Positions 9,201 through 13,720 of a DNA stretch of 13,763 nucleotides are shown in pieces (within the stretch, counting starts at the first letter, position 1; the number at the start of each line of letters is the position of its first letter). Source of the stretch: Ichthyophonus hoferi (Eukaryota; Opisthokonta; Ichthyosporea; Ichthyophonida; Ichthyophonidae); the NCBI GenBank assembly GCA_002751075.1, contig NAOQ01000303.1, forward strand, positions 9,263 through 23,025, read 5' to 3'. The translations under genes and the position numbers were made by a program. The notes beneath the pieces were generated by a model that searched no databases, was not told the DNA's origin, and saw only the letters and a list, made by a program, of their open reading frames with translations.

Positions 9201-10920
9201 CTTATGTGATTGCATATTACTGATATGTTCAGTGGATTTGAATGAGCTTGAAACTGAAGTGCATCAAATAGGATATACGTCTTTCTACTGTAATATATAT
9301 ATATATATACGTGAGTGATTTGATTGACTTAAAATACATACCTCTTTAATTCTGATGGACAATCGTACAAAAATCCGGAGACTATGATTATAACCTAATG
9401 GTCAACGGGCATTGGGGTTCGTTGTGTAAACAATAAATATATAGAATTGAAATTTGGAGCTTTCTTGATTTATTTTTTCTGGTTTCTTTCTCCCCACTAA
9501 CACTTGTGCATTTTATCTTACTCAGGTTACTGAAATAGCTCAGGAACTGGGCAGACATCATGGCCTTGTGGCCTGGTTATGCAACAAGTGTCTGACCCCC
9601 GGCCCCACTGATCATTCCAAGGACACACGAGATGCCATTATTGCGCCAGCTACTTACGCTAGACCTTCGGCAACCCACAATCCCACCTTGGCCATAGTCC
9701 AGGTATAGTATTAGTTTTTAAATTTTTGTGAGAATTATTATTCGGGTATTGTACACTACCCTACAGTTGTTTTTAGAAGAAAATATTTAAGATATTTTTA
9801 TGTATGATTTTTATAAAGAGCAATAGCGTGATACATTTATCATTAGGCTTCCTGTTTTACTAACTGGATGTTTAGGTGTTAGGCAATATCGTACGGGTAA
9901 TGGGACCCAGTCCTGCATTAGCTGGCCACGTCTCGAACCTGGCCCAGCACCTTATGCAAGCCAAAGAGCTTCACAACGATATGGTAGTAGCGCTAGTAGA
10001 CGTCTTAGGGGATGTGCAGGCTGCCCTCCCACCCAAGGTCCTGGCTAGTCTGTTAGAGGCCTGGGCCAAAGTGCCCTCCATGGCCCGACCACAACATAGC
10101 GAAAAACTACAGGCCATGGCCCTTCGTTGTTGCCCTGCTGCAATGATAATAGGTAGGTTGAATGATCCCAGGCCACCTAAACATCTCTCAAGCATTATTT
10201 CCTCTCTTTGCTTCTATATATATATATGTTTTTTTTTGAGGTGGAAAACCCACTCCCTCTAAATTTGTTTTCTTTTTTTTTTGTTCTTATGTATGAACAC
10301 GTACTTGACGTAGTAAGACTTATGTATTAGCCCGACTTTCTAATATTTATTTAAGGGATTATGTGTAACCGCTTATATGTCTGGGTTCAGTGTTGGTTTT
10401 TTTAGTAGTCATGGTTTACAGTATACTCATGTTTGGGTTTGCAGAGGGTACTGAAGATCTGCAGGCGTTGCTGAAATGTTTAGCCTGGCTGGTGACTGCT
10501 AGCAAACTAGCAGGAGCCCAGCGTCTGATTACGGCGGTGATGGCCATTGGTGATGCCATGGGGACGGCACCAGGTATGCGGGCAGCAATGCAGCCAGGTA
10601 ACCCCCTGTTGGCGCAATTACTACAGCTCTACCGCCAGCCCCTGGCCCAAGATCTTCTGGCAGCTTTGAATACCTGCCTACTTACCCTATTACCGAGCGT
10701 TAGCAAGGATCTTCCAGGGCCCTACTATAAGATGGCGACAGATGCATTACCTGTATTACTAGCCATGGCACGCAAAGACGAACAATTGTCCCGTCAAAAA
10801 GCGCATGAGGGTATTTCTTTGCTTGTAAGAGAGTATTTTAATCAGGTCCCTAAGCCTGTGCAGTTTCTAGCCTATGTGAAAGGCATGGAGGGCCTTAATC
10901 TACCTGAAATTAGCCTGTAG
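119..10920 (+). CDS. URB1: URB1 / Npa1-like nucleolar pre-ribosomal protein, 3' part, 24 exons
   Basis: Large helical-repeat protein needed for early 60S (pre-27S rRNA) assembly in the nucleolus. Yeast Npa1 works with Npa2, Dbp6, Nop8 and Rsa3. I joined 24 exons whose phases all agree, giving 1,651 residues and a TAG stop at 10918-10920. The gene is open at the 5' end. Matches to human URB1 recalled from memory run in order: RLPDLQ and LDYSRLL (exons 1-2), AWLGN and ADPYQWTD (exon 4), NWPFSPL (exon 5), LAYVWGP (exon 16), YDPAFLLPVL and RALSSSQPSVRHAASYLL (exon 17), INRFLLQRPLLPIDDVP (exon 19) and LVLEVLIKATQ (exon 21). The N-terminal Npa1 domain lies upstream of the window; the C-terminal NopRA1 region is complete. 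The middle (exons 7-14) has the helical, Leu/Ala-rich look of the family but few motifs I can match residue by residue. The weakest junction is exon 2 to exon 3. Identity is firm for the C-terminal third and inferred by continuity elsewhere. Confidence 0.88.
425..566 (+). CDS. URB1: URB1 exon 2 of window
   Basis: The acceptor is tatatctag at 416-424, following directly in phase 0 from exon 1. The peptide GYQTTVPELLVEARLDYSRL fits human QKVVPHVVMQYNFDFSKLL (recalled). I end the exon at ...AGTGCAG followed by GCAAGT, a strong GC-type donor. The ordinary GT three bases further on would leave the frame wrong for exon 3. The 3' boundary is therefore less sure than the rest. Confidence 0.72.
567..663 (+). 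other. Probable GC..AG intron in URB1
   Basis: A 97-base intron with donor CAG|GCAAGT, the exact consensus of GC-type donors, and end ccgaag. It is the only choice I found that brings exon 2 into phase with exon 3 and keeps the match to the human SKFLW tract. The acceptor is weak, so the call is tentative. Confidence 0.5.
664..839 (+). CDS. URB1: URB1 exon 3 of window
   Basis: The donor AAG|gtatgt is clear and phase 0. The start is placed after ggccgaag because that acceptor restores the phase from exon 2 and gives SAG-TFKLFWYQ, aligned with human PASKFLWLK (recalled). The acceptor has little pyrimidine. The same frame is open back to about 561, so a longer exon with a different junction is possible. 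The exon ends in HLSDIAGPLDCLLEK. Confidence 0.6.
1025..1192 (+). CDS. URB1: URB1 exon 4 of window
   Basis: The acceptor is ggaggtag, with unusually purine-rich DNA before it; the in-frame TAG just upstream fixes the start. The donor CAG|gtaccg is phase 0. The 56 residues include LDIFQNLDGEVQAWLGN and VAADPYQWTDRL. They match human VFEHTWKELELWLEHL and LVANPYSYTDKA (recalled), one of the clearest links to URB1 in the first half. Confidence 0.85.
1193..1546 (+). other. URB1 intron 4, nothing recognised
   Basis: A 354-base intron between ADPYQWTD and NWPFSPL. No further exon, RNA gene or repeat could be supported, although human URB1 encodes an acidic segment at this place. Confidence 0.6.
1547..1603 (+). 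CDS. URB1: URB1 exon 5 of window (short)
   Basis: A 19-residue exon with acceptor cacgttcag and donor CTG|gtaagt, phase 0 at both ends. It ends in NWPFSPL, which fits human TFPFSAV (recalled). The acidic stretch of about 65 residues that I recall between the preceding motif and this one in human URB1 is nearly absent here. Confidence 0.78.
1806..1925 (+). CDS. URB1: URB1 exon 6 of window
   Basis: The acceptor is ctatacag and the donor CCG|gtatgg, 40 residues, phase 0 at both ends. VLAILHVYQKKEGEEVEK continues the helix that starts at NWPFSPL, and is followed by AAAWPYIVKVILALLPSP. The order matches the helices after the FPFS motif of URB1. Confidence 0.8.
1926..2269 (+). other. URB1 intron 6
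   Basis: A 344-base AT-rich intron. The only marked element is the T-run at 2255-2267, which serves as the pyrimidine tract for exon 7. Confidence 0.65.
2270..2498 (+). CDS. URB1: URB1 exon 7 of window
   Basis: A textbook acceptor (13 Ts then ag, 2255-2269) and donor ATAG|gtaagt. The exon enters in phase 0 and leaves with one base of a split codon. The N-terminal part is basic (TKESKRM...FRIRSR); then come helices such as ASEIIVPLVKELRE. I could not match single motifs; the assignment rests on frame continuity and the helical character. Confidence 0.75.
2786..3216 (+). CDS. URB1: URB1 exon 8 of window
   Basis: The acceptor is ggtttgtag and the donor CAG|gtattt. The exon opens with two bases completing a Glu codon and holds 143 further codons. 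The peptide is alpha-helical repeat-like: WWEALQLLKKAQ, EWVNQHIDLLVSVVKTGD, WAQGSACLQKLVRQLPLEAL and ACLAVLGQLTLAISD. This is the Leu/Ala spacing of HEAT-type helix pairs. Confidence 0.82.
3268..3290 (+). repeat. Perfect hairpin in URB1 intron 8
   Basis: Arms ttggtgta (3268-3275) and tacaccaa (3283-3290) are exact reverse complements around a 7-base loop. The stem can extend by a G-T and a T-A pair. It lies mid-intron, away from both splice sites. Confidence 0.7.
3397..3544 (+). CDS. URB1: URB1 exon 9 of window
   Basis: The acceptor is ttcactcag and the donor GCAG|gtgagt. It enters in phase 0 and leaves with one base of a split codon. The peptide contains MQLIHTLVGMYADRYKQSEK and IRGLIRVLQSQFLQDWYER, two amphipathic helices. 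No residue-level match to other URB1 proteins can be claimed. Confidence 0.78.
3545..3844 (+). other. URB1 intron 9
   Basis: A 300-base intron. Its last 70 bases happen to be open in the frame of exon 10, but phase excludes them. No RNA gene or repeat was seen. Confidence 0.6.
3845..4026 (+). CDS. URB1: URB1 exon 10 of window
   Basis: The frame is open upstream to the TAG at about 3771, but only the acceptor acacatctag at 3844 gives the phase required by exon 9. The donor is AAG|gtacgt. The peptide has IHCVIALLHCLPSSDLE and TAVTGLLAALDNYEKHPDQA, a helix pair. Confidence 0.76.
4027..4359 (+). other. URB1 intron 10
   Basis: A 333-base intron with a short tandem of ggttacta near 4063-4080 and a weak gtgcaa / ttgcac stem around 4218-4254. 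Nothing else stands out. Confidence 0.55.
4360..4484 (+). CDS. URB1: URB1 exon 11 of window
   Basis: Acceptor ggtgtgcag is chosen because it keeps phase 0 from exon 10; the AG eight bases earlier would break the frame. The donor is GCAAG|gtttgt, leaving two bases of an Arg codon. The peptide TSTELALAVVLNHAKLAS and ALHQLVGRVLALPEMLL is helical. Confidence 0.78.
4485..4908 (+). other. URB1 intron 11
   Basis: A 424-base AT-rich intron. It carries a short inverted pair ctgacc / ggtcag (about 4585 and 4627). I see no exon or RNA gene. Confidence 0.55.
4909..5074 (+). CDS. URB1: URB1 exon 12 of window
   Basis: A strong acceptor, tcttccttttcag, and donor TCG|gtaaga. One base completes the Arg codon left by exon 11. 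The peptide GGRMCIAMLGACGAAQEL, then YQRLLGLWAASNAPGLSG, has short side chains in turns between helices. Confidence 0.82.
5179..5421 (+). CDS. URB1: URB1 exon 13 of window
   Basis: The acceptor is ttacaatgcag and the donor AAG|gtttgt, 81 residues, phase 0 at both ends. The peptide contains YSLALAPEWLAWCLSPSGG, AAGWAVGSNPLYRGN and HPLDCLPVVAAYVETC. Base composition and codon use agree with neighbouring exons. Confidence 0.82.
5640..6310 (+). CDS. URB1: URB1 exon 14 of window, longest exon
   Basis: The acceptor is cacctctgttgcag and the donor TAGC|gtaagt, leaving two bases of an Ala codon. At 671 bases it is the longest exon in the window. The peptide is a long run of helical repeats: LKAVAVIYSKVVLDWL, VTNILAQLLGRLSACKAV, AHTILAGAIGGDHQGR, AKAVTALARQTLKWQL and LATLLAILRGIHPTFIG. 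It contains no enzyme motif. Confidence 0.85.
6516..6681 (+). CDS. URB1: URB1 exon 15 of window
   Basis: The acceptor is catgctgacag and the donor CAG|gtacgt. One base completes the split codon, and the exon ends in phase 0. The peptide includes LPLLLAAYSASLYNTDCLLL. This matches the helix leading into the WG motif of URB1, where the human protein reads LL..Y...LS..D..LL (recalled). The conserved C-terminal (NopRA1) part begins around here. Confidence 0.86.
6862..6885 (+). repeat. Perfect hairpin near the 3' end of URB1 intron 15
   Basis: Arms taacatac (6862-6869) and gtatgtta (6878-6885) pair exactly around an 8-base loop. The second arm runs into gttaactgat, a possible branch-point region about 25 bases before the acceptor at 6914. 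Confidence 0.7.
6915..7020 (+). CDS. URB1: URB1 exon 16 of window, YVWG motif
   Basis: The acceptor is gtactgtag and the donor ATTG|gtgggt. The peptide YERHDVPIANLAYVWGPSSF is the hallmark of the URB1 C-terminal region (human: YE...I.L.EY..FLWGP, recalled). The exon leaves one base of a split Gly codon. Confidence 0.9.
7021..7443 (+). other. URB1 intron 16
   Basis: A 423-base intron with a small ggt run near 7063-7074 and AT-rich DNA after 7150. I found no hidden exon carrying the LWQQP tract expected between exons 16 and 17 from human URB1. Confidence 0.6.
7444..7796 (+). CDS. URB1: URB1 exon 17 of window, core of NopRA1 region
   Basis: The acceptor is aattatatag and the donor CAG|gtaaag, two bases then 117 codons. 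Matches to recalled human URB1: TLDCLDSRRLCISVRNFAVQ with LRLLDRDRMMQTILHFPQ; GYDPAFLLPVLAGAL with LYDPCFLLQLFSEL; GYSLRALSSSQPSVRHAASY with LGLTVAALSSYDPQMRAAAYY. The tract LWQQPS that precedes the first motif in human is not recognisable here. Confidence 0.93.
7974..8098 (+). CDS. URB1: URB1 exon 18 of window
   Basis: The acceptor is cctgtgcttgcag and the donor CCCTCT|gtaagt, leaving two bases of a Leu codon. IEQVLGQLRNGLDK matches human LLDVVRNGI, and VVTIFACEALQIMMAPDHPL matches FTLALFIAKAAQQILKPEEHM (recalled). It continues directly from exon 17 in the family order. Confidence 0.92.
8290..8373 (+). CDS. URB1: URB1 exon 19 of window
   Basis: The acceptor is gggtttacag and the donor AACAG|gtaact. 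One base completes the Leu codon. The peptide YKAINRFLLQRPLLPIDDVP, then LFYTFFN, is nearly colinear with human KVNKFLLSHEYLNMDKVPGF YQFFY (recalled). This is the strongest single match in the gene. Confidence 0.94.
8374..8684 (+). other. URB1 intron 19
   Basis: A 311-base intron with two closely spaced AGs at its end (8673 and 8684). Nothing else was recognised. Confidence 0.55.
8685..8816 (+). CDS. URB1: URB1 exon 20 of window
   Basis: Two acceptors lie close together, cactag at 8673 and cttactag at 8684. Only the second keeps the phase and yields FFN-R-DWGSGTEQSRLEKVW, aligned with human FYSSDFEQKTEQEWVF (recalled). The donor TTGAG|gtatgt leaves two bases. Later residues, ADWALYRRRHVLELIL, match HCYELCARRGIFHIIL. 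Confidence 0.9.
8996..9068 (+). CDS. URB1: URB1 exon 21 of window
   Basis: The acceptor is ggtacacacag and the donor CAG|gtatgt. One base completes the Ser codon; the exon ends in phase 0. LHDSALSDRSLRTLVLEVLI matches human FFNSPLCDEAAQNWILEILQ (recalled). Confidence 0.9.
9069..9525 (+). other. URB1 intron 21, longest intron of the gene
   Basis: A 457-base intron containing an (AT) run at about 9293-9308. A weak box C/D-like arrangement around 9194-9262 was considered and not accepted. Confidence 0.6.
9293..9308. repeat. (AT)n simple repeat in URB1 intron 21
   Basis: A run of about eight AT units. Shorter AT runs of the same kind occur near 2611, 10214 and 10973. Confidence 0.85.
9526..9702 (+). 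CDS. URB1: URB1 exon 22 of window
   Basis: The acceptor is tatcttactcag and the donor CAG|gtatag, 59 residues, phase 0. VTEIAQELGRHHGLVAWLCN matches human ARSAYEIIRDYSLLTWILH (recalled). The following 30 or so residues (TPGPTDHSKDTRDAI...RPSATHNPT) are polar and Pro-rich and look like a disordered loop where I recall helices in human. Confidence 0.87.
9876..10152 (+). CDS. URB1: URB1 exon 23 of window
   Basis: The acceptor is actggatgtttag, with a perfect tactaac branch point 12 bases before it. The donor is ATAG|gtaggt. The 92 codons encode three or four helices: VLGNIVRVMG, AGHVSNLAQHLMQAKELHND, MVVALVDVLGDVQ and KVLASLLEAWAKVPS. The exon leaves one base of a Glu codon. Confidence 0.85.
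10445..10920 (+). CDS. URB1: URB1 last exon, with stop
   Basis: The acceptor is tttgggtttgcag; two bases complete the Glu codon, then 157 codons and a TAG stop. The peptide is helical (TEDLQALLKCLAWLVTASKL, LLQLYRQPLAQDLLAALNT, DALPVLLAMARKDEQLSR) and ends in EGLNLPEISL. The C-terminal tail of URB1 varies between animals, so I claim no residue match for it; the assignment follows from the phase. Confidence 0.85.
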
Positions 10921-11181
10921 TTGTCCTTTAAGTAGGATAGCTAATTAATGAAGCAGTATTTTACGAACGATCATATATATATATATAGACAACACATACA
11001 TACACACGTACATTATGGAATGTAACTCATACAAGTAAAACTATGTATGTTTTTATGCATTGTGATTATCTTATAATATTGGAGTGAGTAGGGAGTGTTG
11101 CCTGTAAGGTTTAACATATAAAAGTCATATACTTGATCATAACTGATAATCCAGTTTCCGCCTTCATTGTGAAAATCTGGT

Positions 11182-11187
11182 ATTAAA
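11182..11187 (+). terminator. Candidate polyadenylation signal of URB1 (ATTAAA)
   Basis: ATTAAA, the commonest variant signal, lies about 260 bases after the URB1 stop. A TATAAA variant at 11117-11122 is nearer. A canonical AATAAA occurs only at 11955-11960, about 1 kb away. Which one is used cannot be told from the sequence. Confidence 0.35.
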
Positions 11188-12316
11188 CTTTATTGGGTAG
11201 TAGTTAATCCAATGAGCACATAGAGCTATATGTAATGTATTCGATTGATGGATAGTAAAGTTTAAAATGAAGCATGTTTTCTCCGTTGATGCCACTAGAC
11301 ATACCCTAACTATTATCAATTAAAGAACTGTGTGGAACAGATAAAACCCCTACAGCAATGTTAACTTTCCACCTGTAATGACCAAAAACTACAGGGACAG
11401 CTAGCTAGATTCATATGACGCTTAGAAAGTTTACTCTCACCAGTTTTCTTTCCCGGGACAGTTTCCTTGGGCTTAAATGTAGTGGTAAACAACTGGGTAA
11501 TAGTTCTTCTAAGTTACTGTTGCAACCAAAGTGTTCAATGCACTTTTGCGGTTCAGTCCTTTATTTATTATATTTTCTTATTACTAGAAATGGAAAAGAC
11601 GTTGGCTCATGCTATTATTGATATGAAGTCTTTGCAAATGATCTATGTTTTTAATGTTTGGAATTTACTATAATAGTCCTCTTCAAGTGCTTAGTGGGGG
11701 CCACTGGTGACATAATAATTTATGATACGGCTCTCTATCAACTGTTGTATAATTATCATTAGCAGTTATAATGTTTTACTAAGGTACGAGTGTCATTCTG
11801 TAAGGACAGCCCAGATCAATTGCACATCTTTCATCTGCCACTAGATCCATAGTTTACTTTAACTAAGTAGAGTATGAATCTTATTATATGTCCCACGGCC
11901 CTAAACTCAATCTGCAAAGGACAATTTATGTTTAATTGAGCAACTCTCTCTTCCAATAAATTCTATTATTGCGACCTCATTGGTCTCTCAGCTTTATACG
12001 ATCAATGTATCCTATTAAACATTCCAATCTAACATATGTTCTCCATATAGTAAAATAAATATAAATATTAAAAGTAAGTTAGCTTCATGGAAAGCACAGA
12101 CCAACTAATGCAATGTAGTTTTTCAGATAGTATATTGACTTGTAAAACACCTGGGTAGGTGGTTGACTCGGTGGGCGTATAGTGAGTAGGCCAATGATTG
12201 TGTATACTTCATATTTTGCGTCAGTTATACGGTAACAGAACAAGCCTACTATTAAAGAGAGGAATAATATATAGATAAGGCAACTGAAAATGCAACCCGG
12301 GTCAGGTAAATAGGTA

Positions 12317-12358
12317 TAATTAATTAATTTATTTATTAAACATGTCATTAATTAATTA
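12317..12358. repeat. AT-only inverted repeat in the spacer
   Basis: Twelve-base arms taattaattaat (12317-12328) and attaattaatta (12347-12358) are exact reverse complements with an 18-base loop. The arms are low-complexity AT, so chance is a fair explanation. Confidence 0.55.
12328..12337 (-). terminator. Candidate polyadenylation signal of the cullin (overlapping AATAAA)
   Basis: On the minus strand two overlapping AATAAA hexamers occur about 235 bases after the cullin stop. They sit in the loop of an AT-rich inverted repeat. They are the first canonical signals I see downstream of the gene. Confidence 0.5.
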
Positions 12359-12567
12359 GCATAAAATATATTAGGGTATTCAAGTCCTACCCTATCACCC
12401 GCCAGTTCTATTGGCATTCAAATGGGCATAGGCACGGTTAAAACGTATAGTGATCAATGACCGATGGCCAGTGATGATGAATGAATCACCAGAGAATTTC
12501 CAATATGTGGTCCGACCAGCTATAGGCGTTACCATGGTTACCATAATTATTGTATTGCTGGCTCTCT

Positions 12568-12592
12568 TTAAGCAAGGTAGTGGTACATTTTT
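12568..12592 (-). CDS. CUL3: Cullin last coding exon, 25 coding bases
   Basis: After the acceptor gggtattgcag, one base completes the Arg codon and seven codons give KMYHYLA, then TAA. This is the universal cullin ending Y-x-Y-[LVI]-A. It is too short to be found as an open frame and was located by searching for that ending in the correct phase. The 3' UTR follows in the same exon. Confidence 0.9.
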
Positions 12593-13720
12593 CTGCAATA
12601 CCCCCACCCCATTCCCTTATTAATATTCATCGCTAGTTAGTTCACGTTCATGCAGTCACAACATCTAGATGTATGCACACTATCCACACCAAGCACTTAT
12701 CTATATGATATTACAGTAGCTAAAACAAAAACAACAACAGAGTAAAGTGCATATCTTACAAACAATCCATACAGTTTACATAAAATAATCTCCAACCGCA
12801 TGTACCTGTTATCCTTACTACGTTCAAGGTATTCTTTTTCAATTAAGTTTTCGATACGTTGTTTCACTAGCTGAGGGTTGGGCATAAACCGTGCTATTGA
12901 AGAGGAAAATAGAGCGTAAAATAGAGATTAGGGTTTATGATAGGTAACTGAGCGTTCTTTAGCTTCGTTTTCCATACGTATTTAATATGCGTTAAATAAA
13001 CAACAGTAGTTCTATTTATATGCAAGTCCTTACATGCATTCACGTATAAAAAACCCTATCATACATGCAGATATATATTTCTAAGAGTTTCATGTCCTAG
13101 TATGGCGACAAAAGCAAATGATTATTTTGTTTTCAGTCGAGGAATAGATAGAGAGAAAGATAGAGAGATAGGGAGGGAGAGGGATAGAGAGACAAAACAA
13201 AATACATGCTAATCAATGTACCCCTAGACATGTATCTATCTAGCTAGCTACACGGGTGGAATAAACATCGCCTACCCTGCAATTGGGTAGTCACCTCGGC
13301 AACTAAGTTGGCGTGGTCCATTATCTTGCGAGCCTTCATAATCCGCACTATACAAGCCTCGATAGTTTGATAGGTTAAGGATCATGCATATGTATGATTC
13401 AAATCGAGAAATATTCATAGAAAGCACTGTAAAATATAAACATAGAACTAGACAATAACCACACGTAACCCCTTCCCTCCTCCTTCTATTCTGTTACTCA
13501 CAGACGTACGTATACAAACGGCATGCCAAAAACCAATGAGTCCATTTCTGTATCACACCTGTACCCTCTCATTTAACCAATCATAATTCTTCGTCATATA
13601 CATATACACATATATGTTACACAGTTCATCATGTGTCTGTACTCGGATATACATTCTTGCGGTCGTCATCAACTTTTTGTCTAGTATCAAGTCGTTCTCC
13701 ATCCGTTTCCTTCTGGGCCA
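12568..13720 (-). CDS. CUL3: Cullin-3-like ubiquitin ligase scaffold, C-terminal end, 4 exons
   Basis: Cullins are scaffolds of RING ubiquitin ligases; CUL3 binds BTB-domain adaptors and is switched on by NEDD8 attached to a lysine near its end. Four exons, read downward, give about 90 residues: ...[16 protein letters not shown], the neddylation motif IEACIVRIMKARK, HANLVAEVTTQLQARFMPNP, KQRIENLIEKEYLERSKDN and the terminal RKMYHYLA with stop. Human CUL3, recalled, reads [43 protein letters not shown] and DRKVYTYVA; CUL1 and CUL4 differ in the DDDRK and KARF parts. The neddylation lysine is the AAG at 13334-13336. The domain is the winged helix that packs on RBX1. All splice phases agree and the length has no gap against human. 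The N-terminal BTB-binding region lies beyond the window. Confidence 0.93.
12806..12893 (-). CDS. CUL3: Cullin exon, winged-helix end
   Basis: The acceptor is tcttcaatag and the donor AACAG|gtacat. The peptide RFMPNPQLVKQRIENLIEKE, then YLERSKDN, is the typical cullin motif in which R-I-E-x-L-I-E-x-E-Y-L-x-R is nearly invariant. Reading through the donor gives 34 residues unlike any cullin, so splicing is required. Confidence 0.93.
12894..13275 (-). other. Cullin intron before the winged-helix exon
   Basis: A 382-base GT..AG intron. It contains the purine-rich GATA/GAGA tract at 13141-13194 (pyrimidine-rich in the transcript). No gene was seen within it. Confidence 0.75.
13141..13194. repeat. 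GATA/GAGA-rich simple tract
   Basis: An imperfect run of gata, gaga and ggga units, almost free of pyrimidine apart from single Ts. It lies mid-intron in the cullin gene, more than 200 bases from either splice site. Confidence 0.8.
13276..13364 (-). CDS. CUL3: Cullin exon with neddylation site
   Basis: One base completes a Val codon, then come IEACIVRIMKARKIMDHANL and VAEVTTQLQ, and one base before the donor G|gtaggc. The neddylation lysine sits in IVRIMK. No AG precedes the required reading start; the exon follows ...tatcaaac, the AC end of a U12-type intron. An AG seven bases downstream (13358) would start the exon at GCT and lose three residues. Confidence 0.85.
13365..13650 (-). other. 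Probable U12-type AT..AC intron in the cullin
   Basis: A 286-base intron, minus strand. It starts ATATCCGA (U12 consensus ATATCCTT) and ends TCCTTAACCTATCAAAC. TCCTTAAC is an exact match to the core of the U12 branch site, and its branch A lies 10 bases before the AC end, inside the usual range. Splicing here joins GT and T into a Val codon and gives DDDRKNVIEACIVRIMK, the same length as human CUL3. A GT..AG alternative (13652 to 13358) also keeps the frame but deletes three conserved positions and uses a poor acceptor. Confidence 0.75.
13651..13720 (-). CDS. CUL3: Cullin exon with DDDRK motif
   Basis: The acceptor is tgcatatacag (13721-13731 on this strand). Two bases, then [22 protein letters not shown], then two bases (GT) of the next codon. 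I end the exon directly before ATATCC, read as a U12-type donor. Upstream in this frame a TAA soon appears, so an acceptor near 13721 is required. An ordinary GT donor two bases earlier is also possible. Confidence 0.82.

Larger units (their letters stand above)
10921..12567. other. Tail-to-tail intergenic spacer
   Basis: About 1.65 kb between the stop of URB1 (plus) and the stop of the cullin (minus). It should hold both 3' UTRs. Open frames here are short, AT-rich and without protein-like composition, so I call no gene. Notable elements are the candidate polyadenylation signals and two inverted repeats listed separately. No transposon ends or tRNA were seen. Confidence 0.75.

Noticed and set aside
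9194-9262. Possible box C/D snoRNA in URB1 intron 21
   Set aside because: The C-like box has two mismatches, the internal boxes are poor and the flanking stem is displaced.
9971-10195. Minus-strand open frame of 74 codons
   Set aside because: It lies opposite exon 23 and runs over its splice donor; the composition is a mirror of the real exon.
11415-11673. Two overlapping plus-strand open frames after URB1
   Set aside because: Short, out of frame with each other, AT-biased, with no protein-like motif and no splice context.
12085-12607. Minus-strand open frames of 70 and 87 codons downstream of the cullin
   Set aside because: They fall in the expected 3' UTR and spacer; one spans the last cullin exon in another frame. 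No family resemblance.
12697-12740. Acceptor tttgttttag at about 12721 giving a tail SYCNII
   Set aside because: It has a good pyrimidine tract, but the ending lacks the Y-x-Y-x-A pattern; the acceptor at 12593 restores it exactly.
12697-12805. Cullin reading through its donor to a 34-residue tail
   Set aside because: The tail is unlike any cullin, whereas splicing to 12592 gives the universal YxYLA ending.
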